Shown here piece by piece: positions 9,601 to 18,417 of a stretch of DNA of 64,000 nt. The stretch is from the NCBI GenBank assembly GCA_944392555.1, contig CALXWZ010000004.1, forward strand, positions 1 to 64,000, read 5' to 3'. Numbering within the stretch: the first letter of the stretch is position 1; each line of letters opens with the position of its first letter. Made by a program: the position numbers and the translations under genes. Under the pieces are notes generated by a model. That model ran no database searches and had not been told where the DNA came from. It saw nothing but the letters and a program-made list of their open reading frames with translations. The stretch comes from an uncultured Alphaproteobacteria bacterium (GTDB lineage Bacteria; Pseudomonadota; Alphaproteobacteria; CAAHEQ01; UBA3637).

Positions 9601-9924
9601 GGGCAAGCCCCCTTGCGATTAGGGGTGAGTTATACCCAACTAAAAGCTATCAGCTTGGCAGATACGTTTTATAACGAGCGGGAGGAAATTTTGTTTTTCG
9701 GTTCTTCGCGGTTAAGCAAGAAATGGAATTTATCGGGCTATTATCGGTATAACATGGCCCAAGAAGATAAAGGACCGATTGAATATGGTTCGCTTTTGCA
9801 ATATGATAATGATTGCACGGCAATTGTGTTTGATTTAAGTCGCTCGTTTACGGAAGATCGTGATTATAAGGGAGATACTTCTTTTACGGTTAAATTTGTG
9901 CTGAAAACTTTGGGACAAATGTAA
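6673..9924 (+). CDS. LptG–LptD single-chain fusion (LPS export permease + outer-membrane translocon)
   Basis: 1083 residues from ATG 6673 (AAGGA 6 bases upstream). Residues 1–355 are a complete LptF/LptG-type permease: six membrane helices, the first three at the start, a periplasmic domain, and the last three ending near IYLSMIRR. There is no stop; the frame runs through a basic stretch (FKKIFSK) into a textbook signal peptide ending in PVMA|Q at about residue 389. The rest is LptD: OstA-like domain (DFEADTFSYDKNNDVLTAEG), SPCSTCG cysteine pair, then a long beta-barrel domain. These are normally two adjacent genes. Topology works: the permease ends in the cytoplasm, the signal helix re-crosses, and signal peptidase would release LptD. 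An in-frame ATG at 7738 has no good ribosome binding site. No separate lptF in the window. Confidence 0.9.
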   Translation: MKIINKYILKQLIVSFSLVLLGLTMLIWLTQSLRMIDMIVTKGVSVRIFLEMTLLALPNFIQILSPLALFAVILFIFSRMQADKELMVMQAIGMSNRQIMYPVIGLAVVLTIVGYVMTLVLIPESYTKLNEMKWKVRNDLSHLLLQEGQFNSFDNGLTLYIKERLGDGSVRGVMAYDAKDPKKITSLVAEKGLMFQDKDGFQLVFNKGTRQEFNPDTKEFSILKFDKYTMWFSDKKNVGETRNVNAAEYSLEYLINAKPSDAPTPAMYRKYKVEILKRLTKPLYNITFAFLAMFGILAPFYNRRGQVGRINFVVLCALLIQSLNLGFENLAAKNLVFSPLLFVNVLLPILLIYLSMIRRFQFKKIFSKITVIPVLLIGSLLVSAPVMAQIKVDPQVKIEKDKPVDFEADTFSYDKNNDVLTAEGDVVIAQNGTIVRTEKFYFYRKTNQIIMPGEVIIETPDGTVTRTQNVILSADMNDIIGEAIVMRLYEGSLLTSERLKRTDEAQSLYLKRVSYSPCSTCGTEAPLWKISARNWKHDVPEKEMIFTHSFFEVKDVPVFYFPYLNVPDFTVKRKTGFLAPSLSHGSEMKQGVTLPFFVDLADNQNLTITPTFSLSHDPLGIFEYDGRFDKASFQLAGSGTRDDDGTNQGHIKANLRYDLNNEWRLSGQYYRTSSDTYFRRYNLPDVNTSQAYLRSFITAERFGTQNYFNFTGLSFQSLWSRVNQESIPVFIPTMDYHFTTDPLTDNGLYAFSNANAAIYNNRERFKSQRVSFKQGVALPYITPFGADMDFRASVRGDAYAIDTGKYGVLDRPSDETYNTGRVFPIASAKISYPLARHTENTTQVLEPILMLITSPTSAQNDKIPNIDSTDVDFDDTNLFSENRFVGYDRVETGTRANYGVQWSVFDTKNRSFSFLFGQSYRFSGDEEMDVITGTENNYSDYVGRLQMNYHLLTMAYRFRLDQETFEPKKNEITVVAGQAPLRLGVSYTQLKAISLADTFYNEREEILFFGSSRLSKKWNLSGYYRYNMAQEDKGPIEYGSLLQYDNDCTAIVFDLSRSFTEDRDYKGDTSFTVKFVLKTLGQM

Positions 9925-9939
9925 AAAGGGAGGCAAGAA

Positions 9940-11121
9940 ATGAAAAGTGTTTTTTTAGGAATTATCGGGCTTATGATGGGAATAACCGCAACGGCATGGA
10001 GCGGAGAAATTGTTGCTGTTGTAAACGATGAGCCGATTTCCAGTTATGATGTGGAAGCGCGGGCAAAATTAATTGCCGTGCAACGCGCCTCTTATTTAAG
10101 TAATCAAAAAAAAGCACAGTATGTTCAAGAAGCATTGGATAGCATTATTGATGATAAAGTAAAAGTGGCAGAAGCCGAAAAAAATCATTTTTCCGTGAGC
10201 GAAAAAGAAATTGATGCAGCCGTTCGCCATCTGGAAGAGCAAAACGGGATGAAGCCGGGCAGTATGGGGAGTATGTTGGAAAAGAACGGCGTTCCGTTGC
10301 GTATTTTGCGCGATCAGATTCGGGCAGATTTAATGTGGGTTCAGGTTTTGCAAAAACAAGGAGGTGTGATTTCGGAAATTACACCGGCCGAAATTGAAAA
10401 AAAGAAAAATGAGTTGCGCGCGAAATTACGGGAAGAAGAATTTTTTGTTTTTGAGATTTTAGTGCCGAAAAAAGAAGATGCCGAAAAATGCTATGTTGAA
10501 TTACAAAAAGGATTGGCGTTTGATGAAGCCGCCAAGAAGTATTCCAAAGCAAAAACGGCTCGCAACGGCGGTGAAGTCGGCTGGGTTAAAAATAACCATT
10601 ACAGCAAGGCGGTGACGGATGTGTTAAGACAGCTCAATCCCGGCGATTTATCGGCACCGTTGAAAACACAAAACGGCTATTTACTTTTATTATTGCAAGA
10701 TAAAAAAACACCGATATTGTCGGATACGGTTACGGTTTGGTCATTGGCTCAGATGGCAATGCCGACCACACAGGCTGTTCAGTTTGAGCAGGAATTATCG
10801 CAAATTAAAACATGCGAAGATTTTATGGCGTTCGGTAAAAAATATGCCATTGCGGAGTCGGTTAAATCGGGAGCGGTATCGCCCGAGCAACTGCCGATTG
10901 AATTGAAAGACATCTTAGCCAAGGAATCCTTGAAAACGGTTATCGGCCCCGTGCGGACACAAGATATTGATATTTTCTTTATGAAATGCAATGTGGAAGA
11001 TAAGAAAATTTTACCCGATGACGCTATTTTAAAAGCGCAGATTGAAAATGAAAAAATGGAAGCACTTTCCGATAAAGTTTTAAAGAGTGTTAAACGGTAT
11101 GCCGTGATTGAATATAAATAA
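9940..11121 (+). CDS. surA: Periplasmic chaperone / peptidyl-prolyl isomerase SurA
   Basis: 393 residues with a signal peptide (MKSVFLGIIGLMMGITATAW). SurA_N domain (EIVAVVNDEPISSYDVEARA), then a parvulin domain (about 165–270: EEFFVFEILVPKKEDAEKC, ARNGGEVGWV, LNPGDLSAPLKTQNGYLL). It chaperones outer-membrane beta-barrels including LptD, which fits its place 15 bases after the LptD-coding end. The C-terminal part is degenerate compared with a second parvulin repeat. Confidence 0.9.
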   Translation: MKSVFLGIIGLMMGITATAWSGEIVAVVNDEPISSYDVEARAKLIAVQRASYLSNQKKAQYVQEALDSIIDDKVKVAEAEKNHFSVSEKEIDAAVRHLEEQNGMKPGSMGSMLEKNGVPLRILRDQIRADLMWVQVLQKQGGVISEITPAEIEKKKNELRAKLREEEFFVFEILVPKKEDAEKCYVELQKGLAFDEAAKKYSKAKTARNGGEVGWVKNNHYSKAVTDVLRQLNPGDLSAPLKTQNGYLLLLLQDKKTPILSDTVTVWSLAQMAMPTTQAVQFEQELSQIKTCEDFMAFGKKYAIAESVKSGAVSPEQLPIELKDILAKESLKTVIGPVRTQDIDIFFMKCNVEDKKILPDDAILKAQIENEKMEALSDKVLKSVKRYAVIEYK

Positions 11122-11133
11122 AAGGGTAAACAG

Positions 11134-12012
11134 ATGGTAGAAAAGAAAGAAAAAGTAAAAACAAAAATCATTGACGGCAAAAAAATGGCAGCCGTCCTTG
11201 AAAAGGAATTAAGTGCCGAAATTCAAACATTTGAACGTAAGCCACAGATGGCAGTTGTTTTAGTTGGGGATAATCCGGCCAGTTTGATTTATGTGAACCA
11301 TAAGAAAAAGGCTGCTGAAAAAGTTGGGATTGATGTGGCTGTTTACCATTTATCTCCCGTGATGACACAAGATGCTTTGGTTGCATTCGTTGAAGAATTA
11401 AATCGTAATGAGGGCGTTGACGGGATTATTGTGCAATTACCGCTACCGAAGCATTTTGACGAAAATGCCGTGATTAACGCAATTAGTCCCGAAAAGGATA
11501 TAGACGGATTAAATTATATCAATATGGGTAAATTATTTATCGGACAACCGGCTCTTGTTCCCTGCACGCCGTTGGCATGTATGGCGTTGATTAAAAGTGC
11601 TTGTCGGAATCTGGTCGGGAAAACGGCGGTTGTTGTCGGGCGCTCACGATTAGTCGGAAAGCCGATGGTGCAGTTGTTATTGAACGAACAATGCACGGTT
11701 ACTCAGGCGCATTCCAAAACGAAGCATTTGTCGGATGTGTGCAAAAATGCGGATATTATTGTGTCGGCAACGGGTTGCGCCGGCTTGATACGGAAAAAAT
11801 TTGTTAAAAAAGGCGCAATTTTGATTGATGTCGGCATTGTGCGCACGGCATCTAAAAAAATAACGGGCGATATTGCGTATGACGAGATGTTGGGTCATGC
11901 AAAAGCGATAACCCCCGTTCCGGGCGGTGTCGGCCCGATGACGGTGGCTATGTTGCTTTCAAATGTGGTAAAAGCATATCGCGATGCAAATGTTCTTCTG
12001 CCACGTATTTAG
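11134..12012 (+). CDS. folD: Bifunctional methylenetetrahydrofolate dehydrogenase/cyclohydrolase
   Basis: 292 residues. Interconverts 5,10-methylene-THF and 10-formyl-THF with NADP. Signatures: YVNHKKKAAEKVGI with the catalytic Lys, VDGIIVQLPLPKH, PEKDIDGLNYINMG, VVGRSRLVGKPMVQLL (dinucleotide site) and the family end motif TPVPGGVGPMTVAML. It closes the surA run (12-base gap). Confidence 0.96.
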   Translation: MVEKKEKVKTKIIDGKKMAAVLEKELSAEIQTFERKPQMAVVLVGDNPASLIYVNHKKKAAEKVGIDVAVYHLSPVMTQDALVAFVEELNRNEGVDGIIVQLPLPKHFDENAVINAISPEKDIDGLNYINMGKLFIGQPALVPCTPLACMALIKSACRNLVGKTAVVVGRSRLVGKPMVQLLLNEQCTVTQAHSKTKHLSDVCKNADIIVSATGCAGLIRKKFVKKGAILIDVGIVRTASKKITGDIAYDEMLGHAKAITPVPGGVGPMTVAMLLSNVVKAYRDANVLLPRI

Positions 12013-12201
12013 AAGATAAAACAGGGTTTCAAAACAGGGGTGTTGTCGGCAGGTAAATATCTGCTGTTATCGGTCTGCGGAAATAAAGGTTTGGGTGGCG
12101 CAATCAGATGGCGCATTTCGCATTTGAGCAGTCAGGCGACTATCGGCTTGTGCGCAAATGCAGAGGTATTCCGCTTCACATTGTTATTCTGATTCATATT
12201 G
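12013..12201. other. Non-coding gap with nested inverted repeats
   Basis: Gap between convergent folD and the GT2 gene. It holds GCGGAA (12077–12082) / TTCCGC (12169–12174) enclosing GCATTTG (12120–12126) / CAAATGC (12155–12161). No T-run is seen; this could be a bidirectional stop structure or a small RNA. No ORF of substance. Confidence 0.4.
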
Positions 12202-13332
12202 CTATTCTAAATCTTCTACCAGCGCAAATATATTTCCGCTTTGTCTGCGATAGAGTTCTTCTTCACCTGCGGGATTTTTCAAGATAATCTCGTTTCCCGA
12301 CTCGCGTATTTTTTCATACTTTTCTTTTGTTTCGGCGCGCATGTAAAGAGAACCCGAAAGTGGGAAGAAGTAGTCCACAAAATCAAAGTGTTTGATATAG
12401 AGTGTGCCCTCCGGCAAAACGGGGCGCGTGCATTCTTGTTCGTATGTGAAGACAAGCGCATATTGATTGACGATTTGTTTTTTTATGTTGGCATCAATCA
12501 TTTGTTTCATCAATTTGCAACGGTCGGCTTCATACGCATCTTCTTTTGAGATGCCGAAACGGGCAAGCAATTTCGCGCTGATAACTTTGCGCATACTTAA
12601 AATCGTATCATAATACTCTCTCCCGTAGGAAGAATGGCGACGCAATCGCAAAAGCGGTTCGTTAATCATACCTAATTTCCCGCCGGCTAACCACATGCGT
12701 GACCAAAAATCATAATCTTCCGCCGATATGAGCGATTCATCATACCGTAATTGATGTTTGCGTGCAAATTCCAAATCAAACATAGCCAGATTGGTATAAT
12801 AGTTGGCAAAGTTAAAAATAATTTCCCAGCGTTTGGGGGGAACCCAATTATTCGGACCTTTGGCTTCTCGTCCCATTTCGTAATAAATGCTGTTGACGGC
12901 AGTATAATCCGGATGTTTTTTAAAAAACGCCAATGATTTTTCCAAACGGTTCGGTTCGGAATAGTCGTCGCTATCCATAATTGCAAGGTATTTTCCGCGG
13001 GCGGCATCCATACCGATATTGCGCGCACAGGCAATGCCACAGTTTTGTTTGTTTTGAATCAGCCTAATCCGTGAATCGGATGATTGATAGGCTTGAATCA
13101 GTTGCACGGAATTATCTGTTGACCCATCATCCACAATAATAAATTCAAAATCCGAAACAGTTTGATTTAAAATAGATTCAATGGCACGCGGTAATAAGTC
13201 TATACGGTTATATGTGGGCATCACAACCGAAATGAGCGGTGGCCGAAGCATTAAAAAACATACAATGCCCAGTAAACAGATATAGAAAACAATCAAAAAA
13301 GAATAAAGTAAAATTTTTTTACGTTTGTTCAT
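12202..13332 (-). CDS. Membrane-anchored family 2 glycosyltransferase
   Basis: 376 residues. Start set at MNKRKK (13332), giving a TAATG stop/start overlap with yqgE; the longer frame reads back into that gene. N-terminal membrane anchor (residues about 8–30), then a GT-A domain: SVVMPTYNRIDLLPRAIESI, FIIVDDGSTDNS, and the metal-binding D-x-D type site IMDSDDYSEPNR. The acceptor is unknown; glycan or LPS modification at the inner face of the membrane is a reasonable inference. The final ~100 residues are specific to this protein. Confidence 0.85.
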   Translation of the reverse strand: MNKRKKILLYSFLIVFYICLLGIVCFLMLRPPLISVVMPTYNRIDLLPRAIESILNQTVSDFEFIIVDDGSTDNSVQLIQAYQSSDSRIRLIQNKQNCGIACARNIGMDAARGKYLAIMDSDDYSEPNRLEKSLAFFKKHPDYTAVNSIYYEMGREAKGPNNWVPPKRWEIIFNFANYYTNLAMFDLEFARKHQLRYDESLISAEDYDFWSRMWLAGGKLGMINEPLLRLRRHSSYGREYYDTILSMRKVISAKLLARFGISKEDAYEADRCKLMKQMIDANIKKQIVNQYALVFTYEQECTRPVLPEGTLYIKHFDFVDYFFPLSGSLYMRAETKEKYEKIRESGNEIILKNPAGEEELYRRQSGNIFALVEDLE

Positions 13333-13910
13333 TAAGCTTGCCCGCATTCGGTAGAAAGATATTGCGCATGAATTCCTAAACACGATAAAGCCGTTTCCCA
13401 ACGCTTTGAAAAAGGAACGTCAAATAAAAGTGATGCAGTATCGGGTGAGGCCGTTAACCAAACATTACTCATCAGTTCGTCTTCCAACTGTCCGCCAATC
13501 CAGGTAGCACAACCGAGTGCAATCAAACTTTTTTGCGGTCCACGGCCTTGTGCAATATCATATAAAATATTTTGTGTTGCCGTTAATGAAATCCCGTCGG
13601 CAACAGAAACGGTTTCATCAGTCTTATAGTCGGACGTATGTAAAATAAATCCGTTTGTAAATTTATCGGGCCCGCCCAGAACAATTTTCGGCGGATTCGG
13701 CAAAACGGGATGTTCAATTTTTAATTGGTCCAGAATATCTACAAAAGACATTTTATCAGCCGGGTGATTGATAACAATACCCGCCCCGCCGGCGCGCGTG
13801 TGTTCATAGACGTAAATAACGGATTTATTGAAGCGTAAATCATCAATCTGTGGCATGGCAATTAAAAATTGCCCTTTGAGAGATTCAAACGCTTCATTTT
13901 TATGTTTCAT
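13332..13910 (-). CDS. YqgE/AlgH (UPF0301) family protein
   Basis: 192 residues from ATG 13910 (MKHKNE), chosen because it falls just after the stop of the upstream gene; a start at 13937 would overlap it. Family motifs: LKGQFLIAMPQIDDLRFNKS, VIYVYEHTRAGGAGIVINHP, VLGGPD and the end region LIALGCATWIGGQLEDELM. The fold is known; the biochemical role is poorly defined. Confidence 0.9.
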   Translation of the reverse strand: MKHKNEAFESLKGQFLIAMPQIDDLRFNKSVIYVYEHTRAGGAGIVINHPADKMSFVDILDQLKIEHPVLPNPPKIVLGGPDKFTNGFILHTSDYKTDETVSVADGISLTATQNILYDIAQGRGPQKSLIALGCATWIGGQLEDELMSNVWLTASPDTASLLFDVPFSKRWETALSCLGIHAQYLSTECGQA

Positions 13911-13914
13911 TCTT

Positions 13915-14283
13915 TTATCGTTCCGTATTTTCTTCATCCGGGTTATAACGCCCCACCATACCGCTCAAATCGGAATCTTCCGTATCGGATAAATCGGCAT
14001 CTTCATCTAAAATTTCCAGCTCATCCGTTTCCATTTCTTCATCGGTTAGGGGGACATCTTCCGTCATTTTCAACAACGCTTCTTCATCCAAATTCTCATC
14101 ATCAATCCGCGGAGCGGCTTTTTTAGCCAACTTTAATAATTGCTTTGATTTAGATTCTTCATACGATTCGGGTGTATATTTCTCTTTACATTTCGGACAT
14201 GCGAAAGATTTTTTGTTCATATCATAAAAAAATGTTCCGCATTTCAAACATTTGCGTTTTGAACCCCATTCTGCTTTTGCCAT
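13915..14283 (-). CDS. TIGR02300 (FYDLN acid) family zinc-ribbon protein
   Basis: 122 residues. The N-terminal zinc ribbon is CLKCGTFFYDMN...CPKC, with FYDMN replacing the family's FYDLN. The C-terminal half is highly acidic (DEENLDEEALLKMTEDVPLT, then DLSDTEDSDLS). The family is typical of Alphaproteobacteria and supports the assignment of the host. Function unknown. Divergent from cmk. Confidence 0.93.
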   Translation of the reverse strand: MAKAEWGSKRKCLKCGTFFYDMNKKSFACPKCKEKYTPESYEESKSKQLLKLAKKAAPRIDDENLDEEALLKMTEDVPLTDEEMETDELEILDEDADLSDTEDSDLSGMVGRYNPDEENTER

Positions 14284-14384
14284 AATTAACCTCCGTTTGC
14301 AAAAAAAACTTGTTATTTGTGCCTTTTACATGTAATGTGCAAATTGTCAATAAAAATTTACGATTAACAAGGAAAAAACAAACA

Positions 14385-15044
14385 ATGACAATAATTGCAA
14401 TTGACGGCAGTTCGGCAACGGGAAAGGGAACACTCGGGCTTAAATTGGCACAAACCTTTGATTATGCTTATTTAGATACGGGTGCGCTCTATCGTGGTGT
14501 TGCTTATAAAATGATGCAAGCCGGTGATGATTTAACCGATGAAGTCAAAGCAACGGCGGTGGCAAACAGTCTTTCAAGCACACAAATGTTGCACCTGCAA
14601 GACGAATCGTCCATCCGAACGGAAATATGCGGTAAAGGGGCATCCATTATTTCATCCGTTCCGAGTGTGCGACAGGCACTGTTTGATTTTCAACGGCGAT
14701 TCGCTTTGAATCCGATTAAAAAAGACGGCACCGTAGCCAAAGGAGCGATTTTGGACGGGCGTGATATCGGCACGGTTATTTGTCCGGACGCCGATTTTAA
14801 GTTCTTTTTAACGGCTCGTGCGGAAATTCGCGCACAAAGACGATTAAAAGAGTTGCAATTAAGAGGATTATGTGTTATATATGAGGACATTCTATCGGAA
14901 ATCCAAGCGCGTGATAAACGCGATAGTGAGCGTAAAACGGCGCCGTTAAAGCCGGCAACAGATGCGTTGATTATTGATACATCCGATATGACGGCGGACG
15001 AGGTATACGCCCGTGTCGTTCGCTATATGGAAGGGCGGAAATAA
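14385..15044 (+). CDS. cmk: Cytidylate kinase
   Basis: 219 residues from ATG 14385; the frame upstream is intergenic. Phosphorylates (d)CMP to (d)CDP. P-loop IAIDGSSATGKGTL, YLDTGALYRGVAYKM substrate motif, ILDGRDIGTVICPDADFKFF and LTARAEIRAQRR. Directly upstream of rpsA, the usual order in Proteobacteria; aroA, often upstream, is absent. Confidence 0.96.
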   Translation: MTIIAIDGSSATGKGTLGLKLAQTFDYAYLDTGALYRGVAYKMMQAGDDLTDEVKATAVANSLSSTQMLHLQDESSIRTEICGKGASIISSVPSVRQALFDFQRRFALNPIKKDGTVAKGAILDGRDIGTVICPDADFKFFLTARAEIRAQRRLKELQLRGLCVIYEDILSEIQARDKRDSERKTAPLKPATDALIIDTSDMTADEVYARVVRYMEGRK

Positions 15045-15052
15045 CAAGTCCC

Positions 15053-15072
15053 CGAAACGAGGGTGTTTCGGT
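15053..15072 (+). promoter_or_regulatory. Hairpin in the rpsA leader
   Basis: Perfect 7-bp stem CCGAAAC (15053–15059) / GTTTCGG (15066–15072) between cmk and rpsA, with no T-run. It could act as an attenuator or S1 autoregulation site; inference only. Confidence 0.4.
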
Positions 15073-15103
15073 GGCCAACCAAAACTATTTTTAAGGATAA
15101 TAA

Positions 15104-16807
15104 ATGAATACACAAGAAAACCAAGCGGCAACGGAAGACTTTGGCGCAATGTTGGACGAGTTTATGGGAAAAGGTTCTTTGCAAGGCAAAGTCGTTCTCG
15201 GAAAAATCGTTGGTTTTGATGATGATATGGTCATCGTTGATGTCGGATTGAAATCGGAAGGACGGATTCCCGTTTCCGAATTCGGCGTTCAAAATTTAAA
15301 TTTAGGCGATACGGTTGATGTATTTGTCGAGCGGTATGAAGATAAAAACGGCAATGTTGTTTTATCACGTGAAAAAGCTCGTCGTGAAGAAGCCTGGGGT
15401 GATTTGGAAAAATCAATGGAAAAAGGCGAACACGTTATCGGAACGATTTTCGGACGTGTTAAAGGTGGCTTTACGGTTGATTTGAACGGTGCAACGGCTT
15501 TCTTGCCGGGCAGTCAAATTGATGTGCGCCCGATTCGCGATGTGACCCCGTTGATGGGTGTGGCGCAACCGTTTGCGTTGTTAAAAATGGATCGCGTGCG
15601 TGGCAATATCGTTGTATCACGTCGTGCCGTGTTAGAAGAAACACGTGCGGAACAACGTTCTGAAATCATCAAGAATTTATCTGAAGGACAAATTGTTGAA
15701 GGAACGGTTAAAAACATTACGGATTACGGTGCCTTTATTGATTTGGGCGGTGTAGACGGCTTATTGCACGTAACGGATATTTCGTGGAAACGCATTACGA
15801 ATCCGGCAGAAGTCTTAACAGTCGGTCAACCGGTTAAAGTTCAAATTATCAAGTTCAACACGGATACGGGTCGTATCTCGCTCGGTATGAAGCAATTAGA
15901 CAGTGATCCATGGGTCGGCGTGAATGAACGCTTCCCGGTGAACGCTCACTTCAAAGGCAAAATCAGCAACATTACGGATTACGGTGCCTTTGTTGAATTA
16001 GCTCCGGGCGTGGAAGGGTTAATCCACGTTTCCGAAATGAGTTGGACGAAGAAAAATGTTCATCCGAGCAAAATCGTTTCACTCAGCCAAGAAGTTGAAG
16101 GTATTGTATTGGATGTAGATGAATCAAAGCGTCGGATTTCACTCGGTATGAAGCAAATTCAAGAAAATCCGTGGAAAGCATTTGCCGATACACATAAGGT
16201 TGGCGATATCATTGAAGGCGAAATCAAAAATATGATTGAATTCGGTATTTTTGTTGCGTTGAATGATGATATTGACGGTATGATTCACACATCGGATTTA
16301 TCATGGGATAAAACGAGCGAAGAAGCCATTAAAGATTACAAGAAAGGAATGGTTGTCAAGGCCAAGATTTTGGATATTGACGTTGAAAAAGAACGCATTT
16401 CTTTGGGTATCAAGCAATTAACGGATGATCCGTTGGCTGCTGCTTCCGAAAACATCAAAAAAGGTGAAATTGTCACAGGCATCGTCTCGGCGATTGAAGA
16501 AGGTGGCATTGAAGTTGAAGTGAACGGAATTAAAGGCTTCATCAAACGCACGGATTTGGCAAAAGATCGTGCCGAACAAAAAACGGAACGTTTTGCCATC
16601 GGTGAAAAAGTTGATGCCAAGGTAACGTCATTTGATGCCAAAACGCGTAAATTAACGTTATCCATCAAAGCACGTGAAGTTGCGGAAGAAAAAGCCGCTA
16701 TGGAAGAATTCGGTGCAACAAATGCCGGTGCTTCGTTGGGCGACATTTTAGGTGACGCTTTGGCCAAAGCCAAAAAGAAAAAATCAGCAAAGGCAGATGC
16801 CGAATAA
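15104..16807 (+). CDS. rpsA: 30S ribosomal protein S1
   Basis: 567 residues with six S1 (OB) domains; the central repeats are clear, e.g. VEGTVKNITDYGAFIDLGGV and FKGKISNITDYGAFVELAPG. Binds mRNA on the small subunit during initiation. AAGGATAATAA precedes the ATG. The C-terminus is Lys/Ala-rich. A strong terminator follows. Confidence 0.97.
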   Translation: MNTQENQAATEDFGAMLDEFMGKGSLQGKVVLGKIVGFDDDMVIVDVGLKSEGRIPVSEFGVQNLNLGDTVDVFVERYEDKNGNVVLSREKARREEAWGDLEKSMEKGEHVIGTIFGRVKGGFTVDLNGATAFLPGSQIDVRPIRDVTPLMGVAQPFALLKMDRVRGNIVVSRRAVLEETRAEQRSEIIKNLSEGQIVEGTVKNITDYGAFIDLGGVDGLLHVTDISWKRITNPAEVLTVGQPVKVQIIKFNTDTGRISLGMKQLDSDPWVGVNERFPVNAHFKGKISNITDYGAFVELAPGVEGLIHVSEMSWTKKNVHPSKIVSLSQEVEGIVLDVDESKRRISLGMKQIQENPWKAFADTHKVGDIIEGEIKNMIEFGIFVALNDDIDGMIHTSDLSWDKTSEEAIKDYKKGMVVKAKILDIDVEKERISLGIKQLTDDPLAAASENIKKGEIVTGIVSAIEEGGIEVEVNGIKGFIKRTDLAKDRAEQKTERFAIGEKVDAKVTSFDAKTRKLTLSIKAREVAEEKAAMEEFGATNAGASLGDILGDALAKAKKKKSAKADAE

Positions 16808-16832
16808 GTTGATTTATTTCGGGTAAGAAAGA

Positions 16833-16859
16833 GGGTGTCGGTTTTCGGCACCCTTTTTT
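16833..16859 (+). terminator. Terminator of rpsA
   Basis: GGGTGTCG (16833–16840) / CGGCACCC (16846–16853), 8 pairs including one G·U, loop GTTTT, then TTTTTTG. Confidence 0.92.
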
Positions 16860-17124
16860 GTTTTGTGCAGGAGAAATCAACGGAATTTATTTAATGCACT
16901 TTTTTGGGGGAGTGAGGAAGCGGGTGCAAAAAGTAAAAGGTATGCAAACAAAGTCAAGATAAATGGTGTCCGATTAGAAGGCTACGATTTTAGATTGCAT
17001 AAAGTGAATAGCAACTCTGATTTTTTGCTTTGTTAAAATTAAGATTCGCTGATTGTTTTTTGCTTTATATGTGATAAAACAAGCAAGAAAATTTACAATG
17101 GGAAAAGTAGTTGGCAGATTATTT
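16860..17124. other. Non-coding gap between rpsA and anmK
   Basis: AT-rich, no convincing ORF, hairpin-with-T-tract or repeat found. It is the convergent space between rpsA (plus) and anmK (minus). Confidence 0.5.
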
Positions 17125-18417
17125 TTATTGATAGTAGGCGCGGGAAATACAGTCATCATAGTCGTTTGTTGGGCGGTTTAAATCCGATACGGCTTCTATT
17201 CCGCAAATCGTCGGAGTTTTGCAACCTGTGAGAGCCGGTGTTGTCCACGGAATCCGCTGATCAAAACAATATCCCATACGCGCCCAGAGCAAACTCTCCA
17301 TCCATTGCCCATAGGGGTGAACGGCAATGTTGAGCGGTGTCCCTAACCGTTGATAAATGTTTTTAAAAATCTCTTTATGCTCGGGTAGAATAAAAGAGGC
17401 ATTTTGGCGGAGAATGTTATCAAGTGACTGTCGGATAATCGGGTGCTTCCACCCGCCACCGAATAGTGAAAATGTGGCAGGAATTTCTCCCTTGATAAAT
17501 TGTAAGGCATACACAACCAAATATCCCGCCAAATAAGCCACGGTATATAGATTATCGGCCAGTTGCGTTTTATCCTGGAAGAGCGCTATCTCTTTCGTGT
17601 GATAATATGCCGGGTCGCCCGAGCGTGGGGGTGGTATGGTATAAAAATCAGCCCCGATTTCGAATAATTGCCGAAACAGCGTTTTATTGAGTGAGCCACA
17701 TCCTGCAATTTGTCCGTCAATATCAAACGGTAAATCGGTGTGCCGGCGCACCAGATAATCCAAATATTCATTGCAGGGGCCGATATCCCAACCGGCTACG
17801 GCTTCCCCGTTGCAAATGAGGCATAAATTAGAGGTATTCCCCGCATTGATATCTATGCGGTTGAGGCACTTCTCTTGCCGTGCAATAAACGCATTTAACG
17901 GCGGAATAAGGGGCGCGCCTTCACCCCCGTTTAATATATCATCCGAACGAAAATCATAAATAACACGAATTTTCGGGATATCATAAATGCCTGCTTGTTG
18001 ACATCTGCGCGCAATCTCGTCGGCTAACATTTTTCCCGAGCCGATTTGTAATGTATAGGGGGTAGGGGTATTTAAAGAGGGTGGGCAATGATCCAATGTC
18101 TTGCCGTGCGAGCAGATAGCTTTCAGCGTTTCTAACGGAATTTGATTATCCGCAATAAATTGGCAGACAGCGTCGGCAATTTGATGAATATACGCATCGT
18201 GTATTGCCCGAAAGCGAGGTAGTTGCAAAACATTATTGCGTGATTTGCAGTGTTTTACATCCGCTCTGAGCTGTGCTATATCGGACTGCATTTGCCCCGA
18301 AAACGGTTGCGAAAAAGTGTATATCGGGTGAATGGCGTTTTCATCAACCGTTGCGTAAACCATATCAACGGCGTCCATGGAATTGCCGGTCATAATCCCG
18401 ATATAGTAATCACTCAT
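17125..18417 (-). CDS. anmK: Anhydro-N-acetylmuramic acid kinase
   Basis: 430 residues. Opens and phosphorylates 1,6-anhydro-MurNAc to MurNAc-6-P in cell-wall recycling. Motifs: IGIMTGNSMDAVDMV (phosphate site), HGKTLDHCP, DFRSDDILNGGEGAPLIP and GNTSNLCLI. About 60 residues longer than the E. coli enzyme. The start overlaps the der stop (ATGA), so it is co-transcribed with der. No murQ or nagZ nearby in the window. Confidence 0.93.
   Translation of the reverse strand: MSDYYIGIMTGNSMDAVDMVYATVDENAIHPIYTFSQPFSGQMQSDIAQLRADVKHCKSRNNVLQLPRFRAIHDAYIHQIADAVCQFIADNQIPLETLKAICSHGKTLDHCPPSLNTPTPYTLQIGSGKMLADEIARRCQQAGIYDIPKIRVIYDFRSDDILNGGEGAPLIPPLNAFIARQEKCLNRIDINAGNTSNLCLICNGEAVAGWDIGPCNEYLDYLVRRHTDLPFDIDGQIAGCGSLNKTLFRQLFEIGADFYTIPPPRSGDPAYYHTKEIALFQDKTQLADNLYTVAYLAGYLVVYALQFIKGEIPATFSLFGGGWKHPIIRQSLDNILRQNASFILPEHKEIFKNIYQRLGTPLNIAVHPYGQWMESLLWARMGYCFDQRIPWTTPALTGCKTPTICGIEAVSDLNRPTNDYDDCISRAYYQ

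Noticed and set aside
16974-17159. Minus-strand ORF in the rpsA–anmK gap
   Set aside because: Overlaps the anmK end, no start signals, low-complexity.
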